A stretch of 8,177 nt of DNA from Candidatus Phaeomarinibacter sp. (GCA_028279995.1 JANQMQ010000575.1:1-8177), one strand, 5' to 3'; shown: positions 1-7,351, counted from the stretch's first letter. The notes: a model not told the origin generated them from the sequence alone. Program-made: numbers and translations.

Positions 1-1307
1 TTGCGGATCAGGTGACGTCCGGCAAGATAGTAATGCCAGGCACCCCAGACCGCCGCGAAGGAAAGGACCAGCAGCGAGTAGCGCAGTGAGTCCTTGCCAA
101 AATCTGAGGCAAACACGTCACTGAGAATACCCACCGCCTGTGGCCCAAGCCCCATGCCGACAAGGTTCACAATGAACAGCATTATGGCGGAGCACAGCGC
201 CCGCATTTTCAATGGCGCCCGCGTCTGGATCATCGCGAATGACGGGCCGAGATAGAACGCCCCGAGCACCAGTGTCGGCAGATAGATGAAGAGCGCAACC
301 GTGAGGTTTGATTCAAGGAAGAACCAGACCACCAGGGGCGCTGCCGCAATCATCCCGATGGCCACGACCCACATACCGCCGGCAACGTGCTTGTGTGCCG
401 CCCAGTCAGCAAGGCGGCCGCCAAGATATGCACCAAGGCCGCCAAAAATACCGATGGCAAAAGCGAGATATGTGCCGACTTCGATCAGCGACATGCCATG
501 GCTACGGATGAAGAACGCGGCGATCCAGGTCGTGCCGCCATATCCAACGAATGCTACCAGCATGATGCCGAACGTCACATTGCGCGATACGGGATCAGAC
601 AGCATGTGCCTGAAGCCCGCCACAATCTCACCCCACATCTTCGACCAGTCGATCGGTTCCGGCTCATGCGCTTCAATGCCGTCAGCAGCGCCGCGCGGCG
701 GCTCGATCATCGTGTATCGCACCAGCAGCGCAATGATGAGGCCCGGCAGGCCCACCACAAAGAACGCCGCCCGCCAGCCGTAATACTCCGCCACATAAGC
801 GCCGGCCAGGAACCCGATCATGATGCCGAAATAGATCCCCAGCGAATAAATGCCCAGGGCACCCGCCCGCTCTTTTTCAGGATAGAGGTCGGCAATCATG
901 GAGTGCGCCGGAGGACTTGCACCTGCTTCACCGACACCCACACCGATACGTGCAAGAGCCAGTGTCCAGAATCCAATGGCAAGCCCGCCCAGAGCGGTCA
1001 TCAGGCTCCAGATGGCAACAGCGATAGCAATGATGTTGCGGCGGTTGATCCGGTCCGCGAGAAAGGCAACCGGCATGCCGAGGGTCGCGTAGAACAAGGC
1101 AAATGCCAGCCCCGTCATGAAACCCATCTGCGTGTCGCTGAGGCCCAGGTCAAGCTTCACCGGCTCGAGCAGAACCCCCATGATCTGCCGGTCAACGAAA
1201 CTGGACGTGTAGACAACCACCAGCATGAACAGCGCATAGCGCCGGTATTGTGGCGTAATAACGGAAGAAGCCCCGGACGCATCGCCGGGGGACGTGGCTT
1301 GAGACAT
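1..1307 (-). CDS. Spinster-like MFS transporter, 3' end cut by window edge
   Basis: This is a membrane carrier of the major facilitator superfamily, read for 435 codons from ATG at 1307 to the left edge. Alignment with the paralogue next door suggests that only about four residues and the stop codon are missing. It shows the features I associate with spinster-like MFS proteins: an Asp-Arg pair in the first membrane segment (residues 39-40), the motif-A loop ADRINRR (84-90), and an Arg followed by GVGVGEAG (ending near 129). About 12 hydrophobic segments are spread along the chain. A strong ribosome site GGGAGGG (1317-1311) lies 3 bases before the ATG. The gene follows the second MFS gene by 76 bases with no convincing terminator (only a weak CAGACG/CGTCTG pairing at 1340-1377), so the two are probably co-transcribed. 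By eye about two thirds of the N-terminal half is identical to the neighbour. The substrate cannot be told from sequence. Confidence 0.9.
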   Translation of the reverse strand, partial: MSQATSPGDASGASSVITPQYRRYALFMLVVVYTSSFVDRQIMGVLLEPVKLDLGLSDTQMGFMTGLAFALFYATLGMPVAFLADRINRRNIIAIAVAIWSLMTALGGLAIGFWTLALARIGVGVGEAGASPPAHSMIADLYPEKERAGALGIYSLGIYFGIMIGFLAGAYVAEYYGWRAAFFVVGLPGLIIALLVRYTMIEPPRGAADGIEAHEPEPIDWSKMWGEIVAGFRHMLSDPVSRNVTFGIMLVAFVGYGGTTWIAAFFIRSHGMSLIEVGTYLAFAIGIFGGLGAYLGGRLADWAAHKHVAGGMWVVAIGMIAAAPLVVWFFLESNLTVALFIYLPTLVLGAFYLGPSFAMIQTRAPLKMRALCSAIMLFIVNLVGMGLGPQAVGILSDVFASDFGKDSLRYSLLVLSFAAVWGAWHYYLAGRHLIR

Positions 1308-1383
1308 AGTCCCTCCCTAACCCCGCCTGCTTTGATGCGCAGACGGGTGCAACTGTCCCCCGTATGATTGTCGTCTGGCGTAA

Positions 1384-2694
1384 CTAGGCTTTGGCACTGA
1401 CCAGGTGCTTGCCTGCCAGATAGTAATGTACACCACCCCAGATGCTGATAAAGGACAGGATCAGCAGCGCATAGCGCAGGCTTTCGTCCCCAAATTCAGG
1501 CCGGAGGAAGTCACTGAGAATACCAACCGCCTGCGGACCAAAGCCAAGGCCGATGATGTTCAGGATAAAGAGCATGATCGCCGAACACATGGCACGCATA
1601 TGAACGGGCGACCGCGTCTGGATCATGGCGAAAGAAGGCCCGAGATAAAAGGCCCCCAACAGGACCGTTGGGATATAGACGAGCAGGGCAATGGACGTGT
1701 CCATCTCAAGGAAGAAATAGACAATGATCGGCGCCGCGATGAATTTCGCGTAGGCCACGATCCACATCTTCCAGCGCTTGTCTGTCTCACCCAGCTTGTC
1801 TGCCAGACGGCCACCGACAAGCGCACCGATAACACCGGCACCGCCAATCACTGCGGCAAGATACTGGCCGACTTCAATAATGGTAAGACCATGACTGCGC
1901 ATGAAGAACGCAGCGCCCCAATAGGCACCGCCATATCCCACGAACGACACGAGCGTCACACCGATAACCACATGGCGGGACACCCGGTCATTCCAAAGAT
2001 GGGCAAACCCAGCCTTCACCTGAGCAAAAGCGGCTGAGAATTCTATCGGACCTGGATCAACCGGCGCATGTCCGTCCGCATGGCCGCGAGGCGGTTCCTT
2101 GAGGGTAAAGCGGACGACGAGTGCGATGATAAGCCCAGGTGCCCCGACAACAACAAAAGCCGCCCGCCAGCCATATTCGGCCGCCACATAGGCACCGACG
2201 AGGAAGCCGACCATGATGCCGATATAGACACCCAATGCATACACAGCGAGAGCGCCGGAGCGCAGCTTCGCTTCATAGAGGTCGGCAATCATGGAGTGTG
2301 AAGGCGGGCTGGACCCTGCCTCACCAATACCCACCCCGACCCGCGCAAGGGCCAATGTCCAGAAGCCAGTGACGAAGGCACAGGCAACGGTCATGAAGCT
2401 CCACACAGTGACCGCAATTGAAATGATGTTCCGCCGGTTCCATCGATCTGCCAGGAACGCGATGGGAATACCAAGCGTGGCATAAAAGATGCCGAATGCG
2501 ATTCCACCCAGAAATCCCATCTGGGTATCGGTGAGCAAGAACTCATTGCGGATCGGTTCAAGCAGCACACCCATGATCTGCCGGTCTACATAGCTGGAGA
2601 TATAGGCCAGCAACAGAACGAACAGAGCGTAGCGGCGATAGGCAGGCGTAATGTCGGCGGCAGCGGCAGTGCCGCTGGATGTAGCGTCAGTCAA
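1384..2694 (-). CDS. Spinster-like MFS transporter, TTG start
   Basis: This is a complete 436-residue inner-membrane carrier of the major facilitator superfamily, paralogous to the gene downstream. The Asp-Arg pair of membrane segment 1 is at residues 37-38, motif A (ADRWNRR) at 82-88, and the Arg plus GVGIGEAG segment at about 118-127, all typical of the spinster-like branch. The start is chosen at TTG 2694 because GGGGAGAG (2706-2699) sits 4 bases upstream and because the protein then begins at the same place as its paralogue (MTDATS versus MSQATS). An in-frame TTG at 2751 would add 19 residues with no visible ribosome site and no counterpart in the paralogue. The gene is the first of the minus-strand pair and diverges from the PAS and epoxide hydrolase genes. 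That context suggests, without proving, transport of a substrate or product of those hydrolases. Confidence 0.9.
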   Translation of the reverse strand: MTDATSSGTAAAADITPAYRRYALFVLLLAYISSYVDRQIMGVLLEPIRNEFLLTDTQMGFLGGIAFGIFYATLGIPIAFLADRWNRRNIISIAVTVWSFMTVACAFVTGFWTLALARVGVGIGEAGSSPPSHSMIADLYEAKLRSGALAVYALGVYIGIMVGFLVGAYVAAEYGWRAAFVVVGAPGLIIALVVRFTLKEPPRGHADGHAPVDPGPIEFSAAFAQVKAGFAHLWNDRVSRHVVIGVTLVSFVGYGGAYWGAAFFMRSHGLTIIEVGQYLAAVIGGAGVIGALVGGRLADKLGETDKRWKMWIVAYAKFIAAPIIVYFFLEMDTSIALLVYIPTVLLGAFYLGPSFAMIQTRSPVHMRAMCSAIMLFILNIIGLGFGPQAVGILSDFLRPEFGDESLRYALLILSFISIWGGVHYYLAGKHLVSAKA

Positions 2695-2802
2695 TTGTCT
2701 CTCCCCACGGGACCCCAGCTTCCCGGAAGGAAGATGACCCAGCCCCAGCAATGACGGGCTCGAAGCAGCCCGGCGGCAGTCTTTTTGCCATTTTGTGAGA
2801 GA

Positions 2803-2922
2803 AACCTTAGGCGGTCTGACCCAAAAACAATAGCCGCCATGAGGATTTCCGCCTGATTATTACATCGGCAAGCCATGACCGGTGGCCCCACACACCACGT
2901 GTCACGCAACAGAACCTTAGGC
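2803..2922. repeat. Direct repeat pair AACCTTAGGC
   Basis: The ten-base word AACCTTAGGC occurs at 2803-2812 and again at 2913-2922, 110 bases apart, in the leader of the minus-strand MFS pair. The core CCTTAGG is an odd-length palindrome (CCT, one base, AGG), which suits a dimeric regulator site, but two short copies could also be chance. No further exact copy was noticed elsewhere in the window. Confidence 0.35.
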
Positions 2923-2962
2923 CACTGCGAACCGGGCAGCCCCCCGGGGCCAATGCAAACCA

Positions 2963-3016
2963 TTTTGGGTTGTACAGCAAGGAGCAAATACAACCATCCA
3001 AAACTTATGGGTTTAG
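2963..3016. promoter_or_regulatory. Inverted repeat with a third half-site, possible operator
   Basis: The left arm TTTTGGGTTGTA (2963-2974) is mirrored by TACAACCATCCAAAA (2989-3003). The pairing is TTTTGG with CCAAAA and GTTGTA with TACAAC, with a 3-base insertion in the right arm and a 14-base spacer. A further similar word TTATGGGTTTAG follows at 3005-3016 in the same orientation as the left arm, 42 bases from it, about four helical turns. The cluster lies 36-89 bases before the PAS start codon. A regulator binding site is a reasonable reading; no specific regulator family is implied. Confidence 0.4.
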
Positions 3017-3051
3017 TTCATTGGTAACCCGTTGCCGCGACACTCTTTTTC

Positions 3052-3678
3052 ATGATCAGGCTCACCGCAGGCAACCAATTTCTACTCGATCTTTGGCGAC
3101 GTGGCCGCGACCGGCACCTCGTCCCGAGACTGAACGCTTCCATGTTCATTCGCGACACCAATGTGGGAAAAAACACCCTGCTTCAGTTCAAGGCGCCAGA
3201 CGGTTCGGTCCGCGTTGCCCATGCAGGCGGCAATGTGGAGCGCCTGATTGGCATCGATCTGACCGGCGTCGTTGTTTCCAACATCTACAATGGCTCGGAA
3301 AGAGAAGAACTGAGCGATATGCAACGCGCCAAGTTCCTGCACCCAATCATCATTCACTCCCACAGCAATACGACGACACTCGCAGGCGAGATGATCCAGC
3401 TTGAAATGCTGCAGCTCCCATTTATCAATCAGGCAACCGAAGAGCTCATTTATGTGATCGGTGCTTTCGAGTGGACTCATGCCAACAGCAAGTCAAACCT
3501 CGGCGGCGGATTGAAGGACCGGTCTTTGCTGTCGCGCACCACGATGAGCGTCAAAACCCTGAAGCCCTTTGACAGTGAATTCACGGTGCCACCAGTCAAA
3601 GGTGCAAGAAAACTGAAGCCAGCGCCTGTTCCACAAGCCGACAAGCCTGACGATATGGCTGACCGCATCGAGCTCTAA
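3052..3678 (+). CDS. PAS_5-type PAS domain protein
   Basis: This is a 208-residue soluble protein that looks like the alphaproteobacterial PAS_5 family of stand-alone PAS proteins. Residues 10-20 carry the opening helix with an LWRRGR pattern. Residues about 60-75 hold the typical GIDLTG turn, and residues about 110-140 hold an E...LQLPF stretch followed by a closing strand (ELIYVIGAFEW). The tail after about residue 150 is rich in Lys, Pro and Ala and is probably flexible. There is no kinase, cyclase or DNA-binding output domain. The start at 3052 is the first ATG after an in-frame TAA at 3025; no good ribosome site precedes it, so translation may be weak. It precedes the first epoxide hydrolase gene by 72 bases on the same strand. 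Family members are mostly uncharacterised. A ligand-sensing role next to hydrolase genes is inference. Confidence 0.7.
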   Translation: MIRLTAGNQFLLDLWRRGRDRHLVPRLNASMFIRDTNVGKNTLLQFKAPDGSVRVAHAGGNVERLIGIDLTGVVVSNIYNGSEREELSDMQRAKFLHPIIIHSHSNTTTLAGEMIQLEMLQLPFINQATEELIYVIGAFEWTHANSKSNLGGGLKDRSLLSRTTMSVKTLKPFDSEFTVPPVKGARKLKPAPVPQADKPDDMADRIEL

Positions 3679-3750
3679 GCGCTTGAAGGCTCTCCCCTCC
3701 CTGCCATAATGCCGCGCGCCATAGCCTGGCCCGTCAGCAGGGAAACCAAC

Positions 3751-4920
3751 ATGCAGTCACCGACGCCGTTCAAGATCGCCGTTCCACAAGCCAAACTCGA
3801 AACCATCGCCGCCAAGGTGAGAGCGTTCGAGTGGATTGATGAGCCGGTTGATGCCGGATGGGCGTATGGCGCCAACCAGAACTACATGAAGGAACTGTGC
3901 ACCTACTGGCTGAATGACTATGACTGGCGGCACTGGGAAGAGAAGTTGAATGAACTGCCCCAGTTCATCGCGCAGGTGAACGGGATCGACATCCATTACG
4001 TCCACATCAAGGGCTCAAACCCCGACAACCCGCCGCTGCTGATAACCCACGGCTGGCCAGGCTCTTTCTTCGAGTTCTTCGGCGTCCTCGACCGCATCGC
4101 GAACCCGGCAAACCATGGCGGAGAGGAAACGGATGGACGTGATGTGGTTGCGCCAACGATCCCGGGATTTGGATTTTCCGGTCACCCGAAAAAGCCCATG
4201 GGGCCGCGCGCTGTAGCAGCCCTTTGGAACGCCTTCATGCGCGATACCCTGGGATATGACAGCTATATCGCCCAGGGCGGCGACTGGGGATCGATCATCT
4301 CTGGCTGGATTGGGTTTGATCACGCAAAGGACAAGCAGGGCGGCTGTCTGGCAATCCACATCAACATGATGGGTGTCCGCGGGGACATGGAACCCAAGAC
4401 GGACGAAGATCATGCCTGGATGCAGCACATGGCCGGCGTGCAGCTGCTTGAAACAGCCTACCTGCAGATCCAGGGCACAAAGCCCATGTCCCTTGCCTTT
4501 GCCATGCAGGATTCACCCGTCGGCCAGGCGGCATGGATCGTTGAGAAGTGTCACAGTTGGGGCGACGTGCGCAATGATGACATCGAAAGCACCTTCACCA
4601 AGGACCAGCTGCTGACCAACCTGATGCTCTATGTGGCAACCGACCGCTTCAATACTGCCACCTGGATCTATCGGGGCATGTTTGAAGAAGGCGGTGTCAA
4701 TCTGCCGCCCGGTGAGAGGGTCATGGTCCCTACCGGCATAGCAAGTTTTGCCGGCGAAACGACGTATCCGTTCCCGCCGCGGTCGATGGTCGAAGCGGGG
4801 TTCGGCAACATCGTTCAGTGGACGGATCATGAAAAGGGTGGACACTTCGCTGCCCTGGAACAACCCGACGCTTTCGTTGCAGACGTGATGGCATTCCTGA
4901 AACAGGCGCCCACCGACTAG
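3751..4920 (+). CDS. Epoxide hydrolase, microsomal type (first copy)
   Basis: This is a 389-residue cytoplasmic alpha/beta-hydrolase that should add water to an epoxide to give a diol. The N-terminal epoxide hydrolase domain covers roughly residues 5-95 and contains the NDYDWR motif. The oxyanion motif HGWPGS is at 100-105. The nucleophile is Asp178 in GGDWGS, and the base is His365 in GGHFAALE. The charge-relay acid fits Glu336, aligned by the preceding VPTG with Glu404 of mammalian microsomal epoxide hydrolase. The two lid tyrosines fit Tyr237 (YLQIQGTKP) and Tyr294 (LMLY). The start at 3751 is chosen because AGGGA (3739-3743) lies 7 bases upstream and the protein then begins like other family members. 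An in-frame ATG at 3709 lacks a ribosome site. The second hydrolase gene follows 29 bases downstream, probably in one operon. No signal peptide is seen. The substrate is not predictable. Confidence 0.92.
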   Translation: MQSPTPFKIAVPQAKLETIAAKVRAFEWIDEPVDAGWAYGANQNYMKELCTYWLNDYDWRHWEEKLNELPQFIAQVNGIDIHYVHIKGSNPDNPPLLITHGWPGSFFEFFGVLDRIANPANHGGEETDGRDVVAPTIPGFGFSGHPKKPMGPRAVAALWNAFMRDTLGYDSYIAQGGDWGSIISGWIGFDHAKDKQGGCLAIHINMMGVRGDMEPKTDEDHAWMQHMAGVQLLETAYLQIQGTKPMSLAFAMQDSPVGQAAWIVEKCHSWGDVRNDDIESTFTKDQLLTNLMLYVATDRFNTATWIYRGMFEEGGVNLPPGERVMVPTGIASFAGETTYPFPPRSMVEAGFGNIVQWTDHEKGGHFAALEQPDAFVADVMAFLKQAPTD

Positions 4921-4949
4921 GGGCCCGGCTGACCAAAAGGTTGAGGCTG

Positions 4950-6167
4950 ATGAACCGGACCATTGCCGCAGATCCTTTCACCATTGCCGTATCAGACGCA
5001 GAGCTTGCGGACCTGAAAACGCGCCTGGCCAACACCCGCTTCCCCAATGAGCCCGACGGCAACGGGAATTGGGACTACGGCACCAACCTCTCCTACATGG
5101 AGCGGCTCATTGAATACTGGCGCGATGACTACGACTGGCGGGCGGAGGAAGCCCGGCTCAACCGGTTCGATCACTACCGCGCCACCATAACGGGTGATGA
5201 CCTGGGCCTGCCGGATGAAGATCATCAGATTCACTTCATCTATGAGCGCGGTTCGGGAAACAACCCACGCCCCCTCATCCTCACCCATGGCTGGCCGTCC
5301 ACTTTCGCCGAGTTCGAACATGTGATCGAACCGCTCGCCCACCCTGAGCGGTTTGGCGGGCGCGAAGAAGATGCATTTGACGTGATCGTGCCGTCATTGC
5401 TGGGCTTTGGTTTTTCATCAAAGCCGCGCACGCCTCTGGGGCCGGCGGCCATCGCTGAACTCTGGCATTGCCTGATGACACGGGTCCTTGGCTATGACCG
5501 CTACTGCGCTCAGGCCGGTGACTGGGGGTCATACGTTACGTCACGCTTGGCGCTCCAGCATGGAGACCAGTTGGACGCAATCCACCTCACCATGCTGCCC
5601 TTGCGCCCGGCCGTCTCCGGAAGCGGCCAGCCCGTAACGGAGGAAGAAGCAGACTGGATCAGGAACATGCGCGGCTGGTGGGCGCAGGAGGAAGGCTACC
5701 GAGTCATCCAGGGGACCAAACCCATGGCGCTTGCTTTTGCGTTGACGGACAGCCCGGCAGGCCTCGCAGGCTGGCTGGCCGACAAATACTACCGGCTGGG
5801 CGATACTGAAAAATCGCATCCCTTTGAAGGGATGGACCAGCGCTTTCCCATGGACATGATCCTGACACAGTTCTCGATCTACTGGTTCACCGGCACCATC
5901 AATTCCGCAAACACGCTTTACAAGGCCGGGCCGATGGAAGGGACTGACAAGCTCCAGCCCGGTGACCGCGTGACGGTCCCCACCGCCTATTCCGAATATC
6001 CGATGGATGTGTTGCCGCGAACGCCGGAAAGCTGGGGCAGCCGGTGCTATGACATCAAACGCTGGCGCTATATGGAAAAAGGCGGGCACTTTGCCGCCCT
6101 GGAAGAACCGGAAATCTTCATCCGCGATGTACAGGACGCATTCCGTGAGCTGCTGGAGACGTCCTAG
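4950..6167 (+). CDS. Epoxide hydrolase, microsomal type (second copy)
   Basis: This is a 405-residue paralogue of the preceding gene with a complete catalytic set. The N-terminal epoxide hydrolase domain is at about residues 8-105 with the DDYDWR motif. HGWPST is at 113-118, the nucleophile is Asp191 in AGDWGS, and the base is His380 in GGHFAALE. Lid tyrosines fit Tyr250 (YRVIQGTKP) and Tyr311 in SIYWFTGT, which is very close to the mammalian microsomal enzyme. The acid position, Glu in the first copy, is Asp353 here (VPTAYSEYPMD). In the 30-residue stretch starting at the first lid tyrosine the two copies share 19 residues, so this is an old duplication, or two genes brought together, rather than a recent copy. 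ATG 4950 is preferred, with GAGG at 4943-4946 and AAAAGG at 4935-4940; a TTG at 4941 is in frame but its spacing is poor. The stop codon is 6 bases from the convergent accA stop. Confidence 0.92.
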   Translation: MNRTIAADPFTIAVSDAELADLKTRLANTRFPNEPDGNGNWDYGTNLSYMERLIEYWRDDYDWRAEEARLNRFDHYRATITGDDLGLPDEDHQIHFIYERGSGNNPRPLILTHGWPSTFAEFEHVIEPLAHPERFGGREEDAFDVIVPSLLGFGFSSKPRTPLGPAAIAELWHCLMTRVLGYDRYCAQAGDWGSYVTSRLALQHGDQLDAIHLTMLPLRPAVSGSGQPVTEEEADWIRNMRGWWAQEEGYRVIQGTKPMALAFALTDSPAGLAGWLADKYYRLGDTEKSHPFEGMDQRFPMDMILTQFSIYWFTGTINSANTLYKAGPMEGTDKLQPGDRVTVPTAYSEYPMDVLPRTPESWGSRCYDIKRWRYMEKGGHFAALEEPEIFIRDVQDAFRELLETS

Positions 6168-6173
6168 GAGAGG

Positions 6174-7133
6174 CTAGGCTATGCCTTCACGGCCCATCGC
6201 AAGGAACTTCTGACGGCGTTGGGCAACCAGTTCGTCCCCGGACAATGCCTCCAGCGCTGACAGCTCTTCTTCAATCGCCTTGCCTGTCTCGGAAATGACC
6301 TGCGCCGTTTCGCGATGCGCTCCGCCGATGGGTTCCGGCAGGATGCGGTCAATGACACCAAGAGACAGAAGATCCTGCGCGGTGATGCGCATGGCCGCCG
6401 CAGCATCCTGTGCCTTGTCAGATGACCGCCAGAGAATCGACGAACACCCTTCCGGCGAAATCACCGCATAGATCGAATGCTCAAGCATCAGCACCTTGTT
6501 GGCTGCCGCAATGGCGACCGCACCGCCGGACATACCTTCGCCGATGATGACGGAGATGAGCGGCACCTTGAGAGACAGCGACCGGTCGATGGAGCGTGCG
6601 ATGGCTTCTGCCTGTCCGCGGGCCTCAGCATCCTTGCCCGGATAAGCGCCGGACGTATCCGCCAGCGTGATCACCGGCATCTCGAAGCGCTCCGCCAGCG
6701 ACATCAGACGCACCGCCTTGCGATAGCCTTCCGGGTTCGCCATGCCGAAATTGTGCTTGAGACGCGACTGGGTGTCAGAGCCCTTCTCCTGGCCTATCAC
6801 CACAACGCGTCTGCCGTTCAACCGGCCAAGCCCGCCTTCCACGGCGTGATCTTCACCGAATGCCCGGTCTCCGGCCAGCGGCGTGAAGTCCGTGATGAGT
6901 CGGCTCACATAGTCTTTGAAGTGCGGGCGGTTTGGATGGCGGGCCACCAGGGTCTTCTGCCACGGCGTCAGTTTGGCATAGGTATCGGTCAGAAGCTGAG
7001 ACGCCTTGGTCTCCAGGCGGGCGACTTCATCGCCGATTTGCATGGTCGGGTCGTCCGCCGCCATCCGGCGAAGTTCCTGGACCTTGCCTTCCAGTTCAGC
7101 GACCGGCTTTTCAAACTCGAGATAGCTATGCAT
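6174..7133 (-). CDS. accA: Acetyl-CoA carboxylase carboxyltransferase subunit alpha
   Basis: This 319-residue protein is the alpha subunit of the acetyl-CoA carboxylase carboxyltransferase. With AccD it moves the carboxyl group from biotinyl-AccB to acetyl-CoA to make malonyl-CoA, the first committed step of fatty acid synthesis in the cytoplasm. The length and the whole chain match the family. It begins with the typical YLEFEKP segment and a coiled helical N-terminal part (about 1-85). The crotonase-like core follows with DTSGAYPG at 159-166, GEGMSGG at 198-204 and SPEGCSSILWR at 226-236. The start ATG at 7133 shows no clear ribosome site; the only purine run (AAAGGG) is about 16 bases upstream. 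It is a stand-alone housekeeping gene here, convergent with the hydrolase operon and divergent from the CMD/sigma pair, so a functional link with either neighbour is not implied. Confidence 0.97.
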   Translation of the reverse strand: MHSYLEFEKPVAELEGKVQELRRMAADDPTMQIGDEVARLETKASQLLTDTYAKLTPWQKTLVARHPNRPHFKDYVSRLITDFTPLAGDRAFGEDHAVEGGLGRLNGRRVVVIGQEKGSDTQSRLKHNFGMANPEGYRKAVRLMSLAERFEMPVITLADTSGAYPGKDAEARGQAEAIARSIDRSLSLKVPLISVIIGEGMSGGAVAIAAANKVLMLEHSIYAVISPEGCSSILWRSSDKAQDAAAAMRITAQDLLSLGVIDRILPEPIGGAHRETAQVISETGKAIEEELSALEALSGDELVAQRRQKFLAMGREGIA

Positions 7134-7169
7134 TGGCTAAAGATTGCGACCCTTTAATGAAGACGCGGC

Positions 7170-7198
7170 AAACTGGCGCGGGACCCTTGGATTGTCAA
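7170..7198 (-). promoter_or_regulatory. Possible accA promoter
   Basis: On the minus strand a perfect TTGACA (7198-7193) lies 59 bases before the accA start codon. Seventeen bases further on is CAGTTT (7175-7170), a weak match to a -10 box. The -35 word is good and the -10 is poor, so this is only a candidate for the housekeeping sigma factor. Confidence 0.35.
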
Positions 7199-7270
7199 CA
7201 AATTCGCGTGATTTGGCCCTTCATGGGACGGGGACTGCGCCGTCATGGACGCCAAAATCATACATGGGAG

Positions 7271-7297
7271 TGTCACAGCACCGTTGAAAGGACCGTC
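7271..7297 (+). promoter_or_regulatory. ECF41-type promoter (TGTCACA - 16 bases - CGTC)
   Basis: TGTCACA at 7271-7277 is followed after exactly 16 bases by CGTC at 7294-7297. This is the bipartite promoter motif I know from work on ECF41 sigma factors, which direct transcription of their own operon. It lies 54 bases upstream of the CMD-like gene start codon, on the correct strand, and an ECF sigma factor gene is the next gene in the same transcript. That agreement of motif, spacing and context makes chance unlikely. Autoregulation is inferred. Confidence 0.8.
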
Positions 7298-7351
7298 TTT
7301 AGGGTAAATCGCCCGATACTGGGCTGTTTCGCCTACTTCAAGGAGATCCCG

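Larger units (their letters stand above)
2695..3051. promoter_or_regulatory. Divergent intergenic region between the MFS pair and the PAS/hydrolase set
   Basis: No convincing gene lies in these 357 bases. Open frames that cross it have no ribosome site and no recognisable protein. It must hold the promoters for both divergent arms. It contains an inverted repeat with a third similar half-site at 2963-3016 and two copies of AACCTTAGGC at 2803-2812 and 2913-2922. I could not assign clear -35/-10 boxes on either strand, so promoter positions are left open. Confidence 0.6.

Noticed and set aside
387..1367. A 326-codon plus-strand open frame opposite the first MFS gene
   Set aside because: It is a shadow of the MFS gene on the other strand. 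Its translation is rich in His, Arg, Gln and Pro, has no domain pattern, and its start has no ribosome site.
1340..1377. CAGACG/CGTCTG pairing between the two MFS genes as a terminator
   Set aside because: The stem is only 6 bases with a 26-base loop and no T-run, so a terminator is not supported.
2899..2905. TGTCACG in the divergent intergenic region as a possible ECF41 -35 element
   Set aside because: The last base differs and no CGTC follows at the required spacing on that strand.
2970..3404. A 144-codon plus-strand open frame overlapping the PAS gene start
   Set aside because: It overlaps the PAS gene in another frame, its translation has no recognisable pattern, and the PAS frame has clear family features.
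3677..3684. AAGCGCTT palindrome after the PAS stop codon as a terminator
   Set aside because: An 8-base palindrome without a loop or T-run cannot form a terminator hairpin; it is probably chance.
4549..4555. A second TGTCACA word inside the first epoxide hydrolase gene
   Set aside because: No CGTC stands 16 bases downstream and it lies within coding sequence, so it is not an ECF41 promoter.
5541..6089. A 182-codon minus-strand open frame inside the second epoxide hydrolase gene
   Set aside because: It is antisense to a clearly conserved gene, with no family resemblance in the translation.
6477..7157. A 226-codon plus-strand open frame opposite accA
   Set aside because: It is a shadow frame on the strand opposite a highly conserved housekeeping gene.
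6932..7351. An upstream extension of the CMD-like gene frame into accA
   Set aside because: The frame is open by chance opposite accA. AAGGAG right before ATG 7352 and the ECF41 promoter at 7271-7297 place the true start at 7352.
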